DNA from: CAZSWR01 sp964610885 | GTDB taxonomy: Bacteria > Bacteroidota > Ignavibacteria > Kapaibacteriales > UBA2268 | Direction of reading: 5' to 3' | Assembly: GCA_964610885.1 (NCBI GenBank) | Contig: CAZSWR010000138.1 | Coordinates: 1-5,384, forward strand | DNA length: 5,384 nt | In this document: positions 1-4,574 of the stretch, piece after piece | How positions within the stretch are numbered: position 1 is the stretch's first letter | Layout: each line of letters starts with the position of its first letter | Notes under the pieces: generated by a model | What the model was told of the DNA's origin: nothing | Databases searched by the model: none | What the model saw: only the letters and a program-made list of their open reading frames with translations | Translations under genes and position numbers: made by a program

Positions 1-1
1 C

Positions 2-226
2 TGGCTAAACACCAGCAAAAAAATACCTGGCAAATTTTCGTGGCAAGATGGCTATGGAGCCTTTACCTATTCAAAATCTCACATAGACAAAGTTGTGAAA
101 TATGTTTTGAACCAACCCGAGCATCACAAAAGACACACATTTAAAGATGAATATTTATCTTTTCTAAACAGATACAAGGTTGATTACGACCCAGAATACC
201 TTTTCGATTGGTACGATGGTATTTAG
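2..226 (+). CDS. REP-associated tyrosine transposase (RAYT / IS200-like, Y1_Tnp family), C-terminal part
   Basis: The reading frame is open from the window edge and gives 74 residues before TAG at 224-226. I recognise the C-terminal half of the Y1 transposase fold. WQDGYGAF at residues 14-21 is the characteristic strand after the HUH region. KYVLNQPEHHK at residues 33-43 is the helix that carries the catalytic tyrosine in this family (Y34, codon 101-103). It is followed by the conserved tail EYLSFLNRY and an ending in YDPEYLFDW. The HUH metal-binding motif and the start codon lie left of the window, so I cannot tell whether the gene is intact. Known members are single-strand DNA transposases that nick at hairpins; RAYTs are the domesticated form linked to REP hairpins. 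Here REP-like hairpins begin 4 nt after the stop, which favours RAYT over a plain IS200/IS605 element. The family call is firm; the RAYT subclass is inference from context. Confidence 0.85.
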   Translation, partial: WLNTSKKIPGKFSWQDGYGAFTYSKSHIDKVVKYVLNQPEHHKRHTFKDEYLSFLNRYKVDYDPEYLFDWYDGI

Positions 227-230
227 ATTA

Positions 231-250
231 CAGGGCTCCGCCCCTGAAAA
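231..250 (-). repeat. REP-like hairpin copy 1
   Basis: The core CAGGGCTCCGCCCCTG (231-246) forms an imperfect palindrome: GGGC pairs with GCCC around TCC, with a bulged C, and CA pairs with TG. The 20 bases 231-250 are identical to 282-301. Its complement, GGGGCGGAGCCC, matches the orientation of copies 3-5. No TCTTCGTAG tail is visible; the left side runs straight into the transposase stop codon. Confidence 0.75.
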
Positions 251-269
251 TAACGTTATCATTGCTTTT

Positions 270-301
270 CTACGAAGACCCCAGGGCTCCGCCCCTGAAA
301 A
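270..301 (-). repeat. REP-like hairpin copy 2 with tail
   Basis: The hairpin core at 282-297 is identical to copy 1. CTACGAAGA at 270-278 is the exact complement of the TCTTCGTAG tail of copies 3 and 4, so this unit lies in the opposite orientation to them. Confidence 0.75.
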
Positions 302-348
302 CAAGGCATTACAAACCGTTACGGGGCGCAGCCCAGAAATCTTCGTAG
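270..348. repeat. BIME-like inverted pair made of REP copies 2 and 3
   Basis: The arms 270-297 and 321-348 are 28 nt each and inverted relative to each other, with 21 of 28 positions matching. The ends are a perfect 9-bp inverted repeat, CTACGAAGA / TCTTCGTAG. The spacer 298-320 is 23 nt. Two opposed REPs of this kind form a BIME in enterobacteria; calling this one BIME-like is by analogy. Confidence 0.65.
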
Positions 349-351
349 CAG
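321..351 (+). repeat. REP-like hairpin copy 3 with tail
   Basis: The hairpin GGGGCGCAGCCC (323-334) is followed by ATCTTCGTAGCAG at 339-351, a 13-mer that recurs exactly at 407-419 after copy 4. Confidence 0.72.
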
Positions 352-388
352 CAGAAATGAAAAAAACCATATAACGTCACAACAATAA

Positions 389-419
389 AGGGGCGTTAGC
401 CCTAAAATCTTCGTAGCAG
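389..419 (+). repeat. REP-like hairpin copy 4 with tail
   Basis: The hairpin AGGGGCGTTAGCCCT (389-403) has a GTTA loop and one bulged G. ATCTTCGTAGCAG follows at 407-419. Confidence 0.75.
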
Positions 420-438
420 AAAAGGCAGTAAGAACAAC

Positions 439-455
439 CAGGGGCGTTAGCCCTG
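439..455 (+). repeat. REP-like hairpin copy 5, no tail
   Basis: CAGGGGCGTTAGCCCTG folds with a GTTA loop and one bulged G. The core GGGGCGTTAGCCCT is shared with copy 4, but no TCTTCGTAG tail follows. It ends 54 nt before the SnoaL-like gene. Confidence 0.72.
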
Positions 456-495
456 ATATAAAACAAAAATGACCACTAAAAATGTTCTTCAATTT

Positions 496-500
496 AAGGA
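496..500 (+). promoter_or_regulatory. Ribosome binding site AAGGA that decides the SnoaL-like start
   Basis: AAGGA lies 3 nt before the ATG at 504 and 9 nt before the ATG at 510. Only the second spacing is normal, so it favours the start at 510. Confidence 0.5.
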
Positions 501-509
501 TTAATGATC

Positions 510-902
510 ATGGAGAAAAATATTGAATTAGTTAAACAGCTTTATTTTGCATTTTCAATAAAAGATATTAATGCAATTTTAGGTTTGTTAAGTGAGGACG
601 TCGAATGGGGCGAACCTGAGAATCCGTTTAATCCAGCCGGCGGCACCAAAAGAGGTCATTCAGGGTTTTTGGAATGGTTAAATATCGGTAGAAACGCAGA
701 AGATATTTTAGCTTTAGAACCCAAAAGATTTCTATGTGATAGCGATTCTGTTGCAGTTGTTGGATATATGAAATGCTTGGCCAAGACAACAGGTAAGATA
801 TATGAATCAGACTTTGTACATTTCGTGATTGTAAAAGACAATAAAATCTGCAAATTTCAAGAATTCTTTGATACATATGTTGCTGGAGAAGCATTTAGAT
901 AG
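510..902 (+). CDS. SnoaL-like / NTF2-fold protein (nuclear transport factor 2 family)
   Basis: The product is 130 residues, the usual size for a single SnoaL-like domain. The N-terminus has the typical helix (NIELVKQLYFAFSIKDINAI). Next comes the strand LLSEDVEWGEP, whose Asp-Val-x-Trp is a family hallmark, then a strand pair around VAVVGYMKCLAKTTGKIYES and a final strand pair, FVHFVIVKDNKICKFQEFFDTY. Members form cone-shaped alpha+beta barrels that bind small hydrophobic ligands; some are ketosteroid isomerase-like or polyketide cyclases and many are uncharacterised. No substrate can be assigned. There is no signal peptide or membrane segment, so it is probably cytoplasmic. The frame also offers ATG at 504, but the AAGGA at 496-500 is spaced better for 510. 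It stands alone: REP hairpins lie upstream, and about 125 nt of repeat-bearing sequence separates it from the next coding material. Confidence 0.85.
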   Translation: MEKNIELVKQLYFAFSIKDINAILGLLSEDVEWGEPENPFNPAGGTKRGHSGFLEWLNIGRNAEDILALEPKRFLCDSDSVAVVGYMKCLAKTTGKIYESDFVHFVIVKDNKICKFQEFFDTYVAGEAFR

Positions 903-944
903 ACAATGGTGCGCATATGTTGATGTTCTTTCAAGAAAGATTGC

Positions 945-1010
945 TTGTAGCGAAGGAATGACCACTCAATTATTTCTCGAGATTGCAATGACTTGCACTC
1001 CGCTCAAACT
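945..1010 (+). repeat. 66-nt intergenic module, copy A
   Basis: This sequence aligns with 1461-1526 over equal length: a TTG-Y-AGCG start, then CCACTC-M-ATTATTTC, then the core. The last 28 nt (983-1010) differ from copy B at 3 positions. The core folds as TGCAA (984-988), loop TGAC, TTGCA (993-997), followed by an identical CTCCGCTCAAACT (998-1010). Two of the three differences are the two sides of one stem pair (A-T here, G-C in copy B), so the stem is kept. It sits just upstream of the GNAT 5' fragment. Confidence 0.75.
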
Positions 1011-1028
1011 AATACCCAAATTAATACT

Positions 1029-1102
1029 ATGCAAATCCAACAAATAACATCAAACAAAAAGCAATACCTCGACCTGCTGCTGGCGGTGGACGAAAATGAC
1101 AA
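1029..1102 (+). pseudogene. 5' fragment of a GNAT acetyltransferase gene (second copy of the start of 2383-2829)
   Basis: Positions 1027-1099 match 2381-2453 at 69 of 73 bases and preserve the first 24 or so codons (MQIQQITSNKK, YLDLLL, DEN). Weaker similarity reaches back to about 1012. The match stops at about 1100, and the frame then runs through unrelated sequence to TGA at 1188-1190, overlapping the next gene out of frame. The GNAT fold, its acetyl-CoA loop and its C-terminus are all missing, so this is not a working enzyme. It may still supply a promoter or leader for the gene at 1112. The upstream ATG at 993 in the same frame is not preferred, because the homologous start is 1029. Confidence 0.85.
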
Positions 1103-1111
1103 AGGAAAAGT

Positions 1112-1456
1112 ATGTGTTCCAAATGCTACAATAACAACATATATCGATTTGATTCGCAAGCAGAATATGAATCGTTTGATAAAGAGCTGATGTTGAAGCT
1201 AAACAAGGACTTAGTCTCTTTAAAATATGGCGAAAAATATAGACAGGTCCATTATGACCAATTCCAATGCGTACATTGCAATACTATATGGAATCTATCG
1301 ACACCAGATAACGCCTGGCGCGGATTCTTTCTTGACAACGAATCATTGAAAACTTATATTGATAGCAAAAAATCGAAAGAAAAGAATATTGGTCGAATTG
1401 GATGTTTGATTGCAATTTCAATTATTGGATGTGTGATATATTTGATTGTAAAATAG
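1112..1456 (+). CDS. Small four-cysteine (zinc-ribbon-like) protein with a C-terminal membrane anchor
   Basis: The product is 114 residues. It opens with MCSKC (Cys2, Cys5) and has a second pair, QCVHC (Cys53, Cys56). Two CxxC knuckles about 48 residues apart suggest one structural zinc site. NLSTPDNAWRGFF follows the second knuckle and looks like a conserved family signature. Residues 80-93 are lysine-rich, and residues 96-113 form a single hydrophobic segment before a terminal lysine. This predicts a tail-anchored protein with its zinc domain in the cytoplasm. The start fits: AAAGGA at 1101-1106 lies 5 nt before the ATG, and the first knuckle begins at residue 2. I recall similar unnamed Bacteroidota proteins but no function. 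The gene begins about 12 nt after the GNAT fragment breaks off, so its upstream region was acquired by recombination. It could be a damaged relative lacking N-terminal residues, but the intact knuckle argues against this. Confidence 0.75.
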   Translation: MCSKCYNNNIYRFDSQAEYESFDKELMLKLNKDLVSLKYGEKYRQVHYDQFQCVHCNTIWNLSTPDNAWRGFFLDNESLKTYIDSKKSKEKNIGRIGCLIAISIIGCVIYLIVK

Positions 1457-1460
1457 AGGT

Positions 1461-1526
1461 TTGCAGCGTGCCGTTTATCCACTCCATTATTTCGACGTTT
1501 GCGATGGCTCGCACTCCGCTCAAACT
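1461..1526 (+). repeat. 66-nt intergenic module, copy B
   Basis: This is the partner of 945-1010. It starts 4 nt after the stop of the zinc-ribbon gene and ends 42 nt before the next start. The core stem is TGCGA (1500-1504), loop TGGC, TCGCA (1509-1513), followed by CTCCGCTCAAACT (1514-1526). It has a G-C pair where copy A has A-T. Confidence 0.75.
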
Positions 1527-1568
1527 TACTTCATATAAACTCAATAGTAAGCAAAAAAGAATGCTACA

Positions 1569-2378
1569 ATGACAAAGACAGACAATATATTACCAGACTG
1601 GATTTCAAGGCAAGCGTCTATCGGACCAAATGTCATTGTCGAAGGCGAGCTGACTGACGATAATATTTTTTGGTATTTATTGACTGCTTGCTGCCCTCAG
1701 ATATTTAACTGTTATGCAATTGTTCTAAGCCCTTTTTGGATAAATTGGAAGGTTAAAGAATTAGCAAACTCTGGCCAGGCAATTAGTGAAGAACAAATAG
1801 GCGATTCTGACTTCCAACGGCTTTCGTGGCGACAATATTTCGAAACTCATGGCAAAGAATTTGACCTGAGCACAGCTTATCGAACTAAAGAAGAAATCGG
1901 GAAGCAGATTCTGTTAGACAAGTGGCCGAAATATTTATGGTTCCCCGCCGAAGGCGAATGTGAATCAGAAGAGTTGAGATTTATCCTAAGTCATGTGAAG
2001 GAGTTATACGGTGACACAAAGGTGTACTATCATTACTGTTATTTAAAAACTACGAATTGTGAAAAGGATATTATTTTCAGTGGGAACCTCTCAGGATTTG
2101 ATGAACTAATAAATGAACAAGATATTTACTATAATCCAACATCAATTTATCCTGAAAACCAAGAATGGTGCATTGTTTCAGATTACGATTTGCCGTTTAC
2201 GTATATTGGAGGGACAAAGGAATTAATTGACAGGATTACACATAATAACGAATTTGAAATTTTTAGAATCGAGCCGAGATTTAAAGAGAAAACAGAAAAG
2301 AATATCATCCACAAAATATACGGCTTATCAAAAAAAGTTTTCGACAAAATCAGAAAGCTAGTATACATACCCCATTAA
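1569..2378 (+). CDS. Uncharacterised 269-residue protein
   Basis: I do not recognise a named domain. The protein is soluble, aromatic-rich and acidic, and lacks a signal peptide. Landmarks that look conserved are IVLSPFWINWK (51-61), LWFPAEGECESEEL (123-136), VYYHYCYLKT (152-161) and a C-terminal WCIVSDYDLPFTYIGGTKEL (200-219), then an EIFRIEP strand (230-236). The D-x-D plus Y-I-G-G end recalls small Bacteroidota proteins found among accessory or immunity-like genes, but this is an impression only. Residues 239-269 are a basic, lysine-rich tail. The start at 1569 is the first ATG of the frame; only a weak AAAAGAA lies upstream. The stop is 4 nt before the GNAT start, so the two could be co-transcribed. 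The last few codons fall in sequence resembling the leader of the GNAT fragment (about 1012-1026), so the native C-terminus may have been replaced. Confidence 0.8.
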   Translation: MTKTDNILPDWISRQASIGPNVIVEGELTDDNIFWYLLTACCPQIFNCYAIVLSPFWINWKVKELANSGQAISEEQIGDSDFQRLSWRQYFETHGKEFDLSTAYRTKEEIGKQILLDKWPKYLWFPAEGECESEELRFILSHVKELYGDTKVYYHYCYLKTTNCEKDIIFSGNLSGFDELINEQDIYYNPTSIYPENQEWCIVSDYDLPFTYIGGTKELIDRITHNNEFEIFRIEPRFKEKTEKNIIHKIYGLSKKVFDKIRKLVYIPH

Positions 2379-2382
2379 CCCT

Positions 2383-2829
2383 ATGCAAATCCAACAAATA
2401 ACATCAAACAAAAAGCATTACCTCGATCTGCTGCTGACGGCGGACGAAAATGAGGAAATGTTCGATAGGTACTTGGCCGGTGGAGATATGTTCGCGCTGG
2501 CGGATGGCTGCATCGTGAAAACTGTCTGCGTCGTCGCATCGATCGATAAGGACGCCTGCGAGCTGAAAAATATTGCCACATACGAGGAATTCCAAGGCAG
2601 AGGCTACGCTAAGGCAATGATTGAATTCATCTCCGATTATTACAAATCCACCTACCGAACCATGCTCGTCGGCACAGGCGACGTCCCCTGGATCCTTGCG
2701 TTCTACGAGAGCTGCGGCTTCGAGCCCTCGCACCGGATTGCGAACTTCTTCACCGACAACTACGACCACCCGATGTACGACAGCGGCGTCCAGCTCGTGG
2801 ATATGGTCTATCTGAAGAAAAATCTGTAA
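2383..2829 (+). CDS. GNAT family N-acetyltransferase
   Basis: At 148 residues this is a full-length single GNAT domain, which transfers the acetyl group of acetyl-CoA to an amine. Motif A is clear: strand ELKNIATYEEFQGRGYAKAMI (60-80) contains the pyrophosphate-binding loop Q-G-R-G-Y-A at 71-76. The motif B region holds AFYESCGF (106-113), with the usual tyrosine that can act as general acid. The C-terminal part, RIANFFTDNYDHPMYDSG to DMVYLKK, matches a subgroup of small bacterial GNATs ending in a D-M-x-x-L strand. The acceptor is unknown. The ATG follows the preceding stop by 4 nt with no evident ribosome site, which suggests translational coupling. The gene is clearly richer in GC than the upstream genes. 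Copies of its first 73 nt and of its last 50 nt or so occur at 1027-1099 and 3917-3968, an unusual dispersion of one locus. Confidence 0.93.
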   Translation: MQIQQITSNKKHYLDLLLTADENEEMFDRYLAGGDMFALADGCIVKTVCVVASIDKDACELKNIATYEEFQGRGYAKAMIEFISDYYKSTYRTMLVGTGDVPWILAFYESCGFEPSHRIANFFTDNYDHPMYDSGVQLVDMVYLKKNL

Positions 2830-2835
2830 ATTGCG

Positions 2836-2858
2836 TGGGCGCGGTGCATGGCGGCCCA
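2836..2858 (+). other. GC-rich hairpin after the GNAT gene
   Basis: TGGGCGC (2836-2842) pairs with GCG (2851-2853) and CCCA (2855-2858), leaving G2854 bulged and an 8-nt loop. It lies 6 nt after the GNAT stop codon. No T-run follows, so it is not a standard intrinsic terminator, but it could still protect the 3' end or attenuate read-through into the pirin gene. Confidence 0.4.
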
Positions 2859-2959
2859 AGCGGCTTCATTAGGCAAGTGAGTACCGCGCAGAAAAGATCA
2901 GGCGTTAACAACAAAAGACAATACCATATCAATACTAATTTGTACTTTTTCCCAAAATT

Positions 2960-2989
2960 GAAGGACATCAATATGAAGGACACAAATAT
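2960..2989 (+). repeat. Tandem 15-nt duplication giving two SD-start pairs for pirin
   Basis: GAAGGACATCAATAT (2960-2974) is followed at once by GAAGGACACAAATAT (2975-2989); 13 of 15 positions match. Each copy contains AAGGA followed 7 nt later by an in-frame ATG, at 2973 and 2988. Because 15 is a multiple of three, both starts read the pirin frame and add or omit five residues. Confidence 0.8.
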
Positions 2990-3860
2990 GAAAAAAGTTG
3001 AGTTAGTTATTCTGCCGCCGCCTATACATTGGGTGGGGGATGGTTTCCGAGTGCATAATTTCATACCCAGCGTGCGAAATTTGGATATGAAGCGCATGTC
3101 GCCGTTCATATTGCTTGATTACAATTCCAAGTTTACGTTCCCGCCTTCGGAGCGCCCCAAAGGCGTTGGCGTCCATCCTCACCGTGGATTCGAAACTGTA
3201 ACTATTGCTTACAAAGGTCTGATCGCCCATCACGACAGCACCGGCGGAGGCGGAGTGATTGGCGAAGGCGACGTGCAATGGATGACAGCCGCGGCGGGCA
3301 TATTGCACAAAGAATACCATGAAGAGCAATGGAGCAAGCATGGCGGAGAATTCCACATGGTACAGCTATGGACAAATTTACCCGCAAAATACAAAATGTC
3401 TGCCCCAAAGTACCAAGCAATTACCAACGACCAGATGGGAAAAGCGATTCTGCCGGACAATTCGGGGCATGTCGAAGTGATTGCCGGCAGCTACCGGGAC
3501 GTTGCCGGGCCGGCCTACACATTCACTCCGATCCACGTGATGAATGCTAAGCTCAACAAGGATGGGACTGCGTCGTTTTCCTTCCCGGCGAACTACAACA
3601 CGGCGCTTCTTGTCATCGAGGGTAGTATTATCATTAATGACAATGAAGCTGCGCCTGTCGATAATTTTGTGCTTTTCGAAAACGAGGGCGAAACCTTCAC
3701 GATTCGGGCGACAGAGAATTCCATTGTGCTCGTGCTGAGTGGCGAGCCAATTGACGAACCAATCGCGTCCCACGGCCCGTTTGTAATGAATACACATGCC
3801 GAAATCGTCCAAGCCTACGAAGATTTCCAGGAAGGGAAATTCGGATATTTGGAAGATTAG
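2973..3860 (+). CDS. Pirin family protein (bicupin, quercetinase-like)
   Basis: The product has 295 residues from the ATG at 2973, or 290 from 2988; both starts have AAGGA 7 nt upstream. The N-terminal cupin carries HPHRGFETVT and GILHKEYHEE, giving the complete metal set of pirin: His63, His65, His107 and Glu109 in the 290-residue numbering. GEGDVQWMTAAAGILH is a further family hallmark. The C-terminal cupin runs through LLVIEGSI to LVLSGEPIDEPIASHGPFVMN, ending in EGKFGYLED, so the gene is full length. Pirins are cytoplasmic iron-binding proteins; bacterial members such as E. coli YhhW oxidise quercetin in vitro, while the in vivo role is usually unknown and may be redox sensing. The frame is open upstream to 2835, but that extension carries no pirin sequence. 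The gene sits 143 nt after GNAT and shares its higher GC content. No neighbour indicates flavonoid metabolism. Confidence 0.97.
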   Translation: MKDTNMKKVELVILPPPIHWVGDGFRVHNFIPSVRNLDMKRMSPFILLDYNSKFTFPPSERPKGVGVHPHRGFETVTIAYKGLIAHHDSTGGGGVIGEGDVQWMTAAAGILHKEYHEEQWSKHGGEFHMVQLWTNLPAKYKMSAPKYQAITNDQMGKAILPDNSGHVEVIAGSYRDVAGPAYTFTPIHVMNAKLNKDGTASFSFPANYNTALLVIEGSIIINDNEAAPVDNFVLFENEGETFTIRATENSIVLVLSGEPIDEPIASHGPFVMNTHAEIVQAYEDFQEGKFGYLED

Positions 3861-3916
3861 TTCGATGTAAAAAATTGTAGGGGGCTGCCACTTTGTATTG
3901 GATACAGCTGCTGGGT

Positions 3917-3968
3917 GGCGTCAGGCTCGTTGGGTGTGGTCTATCTGAAGAAAAATTTGTAAATTGCG
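3917..3968 (+). pseudogene. 3'-end remnant of a GNAT acetyltransferase gene
   Basis: This aligns with 2785-2835, the last codons, stop and first 6 nt downstream of the intact GNAT gene, with about 46 of 52 columns matching. The final 32 nt (3937-3968 against 2804-2835) differ at one base. A 1-nt insertion breaks the frame, so it is not translated as GNAT. Weak similarity (TTCATTAGG followed by AA) also appears a little further downstream of both copies. The sequence 3861-3916 between the pirin stop and this remnant shows nothing I can identify. Confidence 0.75.
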
Positions 3969-4009
3969 ATCGAGAGACACTCATGTAGGTTCATTAGGGA
4001 ATACACTCA

Positions 4010-4315
4010 ATGGATACAGATAATTTATCAAGAGAAGTTTATCGGTCGATACTAACCGAATCTGAGAAATTCAATCACGATTTGACTCTGCAATTTGGTT
4101 TGTTATCTGGTGATTGCAAAGACGAACAAGAGTTTATCGAAGAATCAATACAGTTAATTAAAGAATTGAGAGTTGCAGACTCGGATGACTTGGAAGAAAT
4201 ATTTTGGGATTGTGTTCCCAATATTAAAGGATTGCACAAAACCCTTGATAAAATATTAGAAAATATAATAATTGTAATTCAAATACCTACCACAAATCGA
4301 CATTATGAGTTCTAA
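4010..4315 (+). CDS. Uncharacterised acidic 101-residue protein, first gene of a three-gene cluster
   Basis: I do not recognise a named family. The protein is acidic and appears mostly helical: NLSREVYRSILTESEKFNHDLTL looks like a first helix, the central EEFIEESIQLIKEL stretch a second, and LHKTLDKILENI a third. Recurrent-looking positions include LTLQFGLL (25-32), DDLEEIFWD (59-67) and the ending NRHYEF. Similar short Bacteroidota proteins exist in my memory without assigned function. There is no signal peptide, membrane segment or cysteine cluster. AGGGA at 3996-4000 lies 9 nt before the ATG and supports the start. The stop is 2 nt before the next ATG, so the two genes are probably translated from one mRNA. 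It is far more AT-rich than the pirin gene upstream. Confidence 0.8.
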   Translation: MDTDNLSREVYRSILTESEKFNHDLTLQFGLLSGDCKDEQEFIEESIQLIKELRVADSDDLEEIFWDCVPNIKGLHKTLDKILENIIIVIQIPTTNRHYEF

Positions 4316-4317
4316 AT

Positions 4318-4569
4318 ATGAAACCAGATTTTGAATTAATATCAATTGACAAATTTGTTACACATAAAATAAAGAAAAATCCAGACCTGAAAGCTGTGCA
4401 ATTGAAAAAAGACCTGGAAGAGTTTAAGTTGCGAAAGGCACAGGGGGAATTGTGTGATTGTGGCAATCCGATATGGATCATAGGTTCGGCACTTGTAGGG
4501 AAGGGCTGCTTCACATGTATCACAGGAGAATCTGACTGCTCTAATGATTATGAAATAGGAAATGCGTAA
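4318..4569 (+). CDS. Small cysteine-cluster protein (CxCG...CFTC), putative zinc ribbon
   Basis: The product has 83 residues. The N-terminal half is a lysine-rich amphipathic helix (roughly 14-42). The C-terminal half contains CDCGNPIWIIGSA (46-58) and GCFTCITGESD (63-73): Cys46, Cys48, Cys64 and Cys67 could hold one zinc ion, and Cys74 is extra. The C-x-C-G first pair is tighter than the normal CxxC knuckle. The whole block from GNPIW through CFTCITGE resembles a conserved family I have seen only as hypothetical protein, ending in DYEI as here. It starts 2 nt after the upstream stop with no ribosome site, so translation is probably coupled, and it ends 5 nt before the next gene. The role is unknown; DNA, RNA or protein binding would all fit. 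Confidence 0.8.
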   Translation: MKPDFELISIDKFVTHKIKKNPDLKAVQLKKDLEEFKLRKAQGELCDCGNPIWIIGSALVGKGCFTCITGESDCSNDYEIGNA

Positions 4570-4574
4570 AGAAA

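Larger units (their letters stand above)
231..455. repeat. Cluster of five REP-like hairpins downstream of the RAYT gene
   Basis: This gene-free stretch holds five short imperfect palindromes of the type GGGGCG-N-AGCCC or its complement, at 231-246, 282-297, 321-336, 389-403 and 439-455. Each has a short stem with one bulged or mismatched base, as in REP elements. Three carry a conserved flank containing TCTTCGTAG: to the right of copies 3 and 4, and as its complement to the left of copy 2. The cluster starts directly after the transposase stop, the usual place for REPs at a RAYT locus. The open frames running through it are repeat artefacts. No function beyond RAYT substrate or mRNA 3'-end structure can be read from the sequence. 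Confidence 0.82.

Noticed and set aside
164..374. Open frames on both strands (68 and 64 codons) across the REP cluster
   Set aside because: Both overlap the transposase 3' end and read through the repeated hairpins, giving duplicated peptide blocks; the frames come from the repeats.
927..940. TCTTTC-AA-GAAAGA hairpin after the SnoaL-like gene as a terminator
   Set aside because: The stem is AT-rich, the loop is only 2 nt and no T-run follows, so it does not qualify as an intrinsic terminator.
1029..1190. A functional 53-residue protein from the GNAT fragment
   Set aside because: It contains only the first 24 or so GNAT residues, then out-of-frame sequence of the next gene; no fold would remain.
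945..1526. Integron attC sites or a gene-cassette array
   Set aside because: Same-strand small genes separated by repeats suggested cassettes, but no RYYYAAC / GTTRRRY core pairs are found at consistent positions and the repeats are not between all genes. No integrase is in the window.
2404..2859. 151-codon antisense frame over the GNAT gene
   Set aside because: It is a shadow of a GC-rich coding frame; the + strand protein has clear GNAT motifs and the antisense product resembles nothing known to me.
2835..2972. N-terminal extension of pirin by 46 codons
   Set aside because: The extension runs through the post-GNAT hairpin region, carries no pirin sequence and lacks a ribosome site, while 2973 and 2988 both have AAGGA at good spacing.
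3378..3812. 144-codon antisense frame over pirin
   Set aside because: The + strand encodes conserved pirin sequence throughout; this is a shadow frame.
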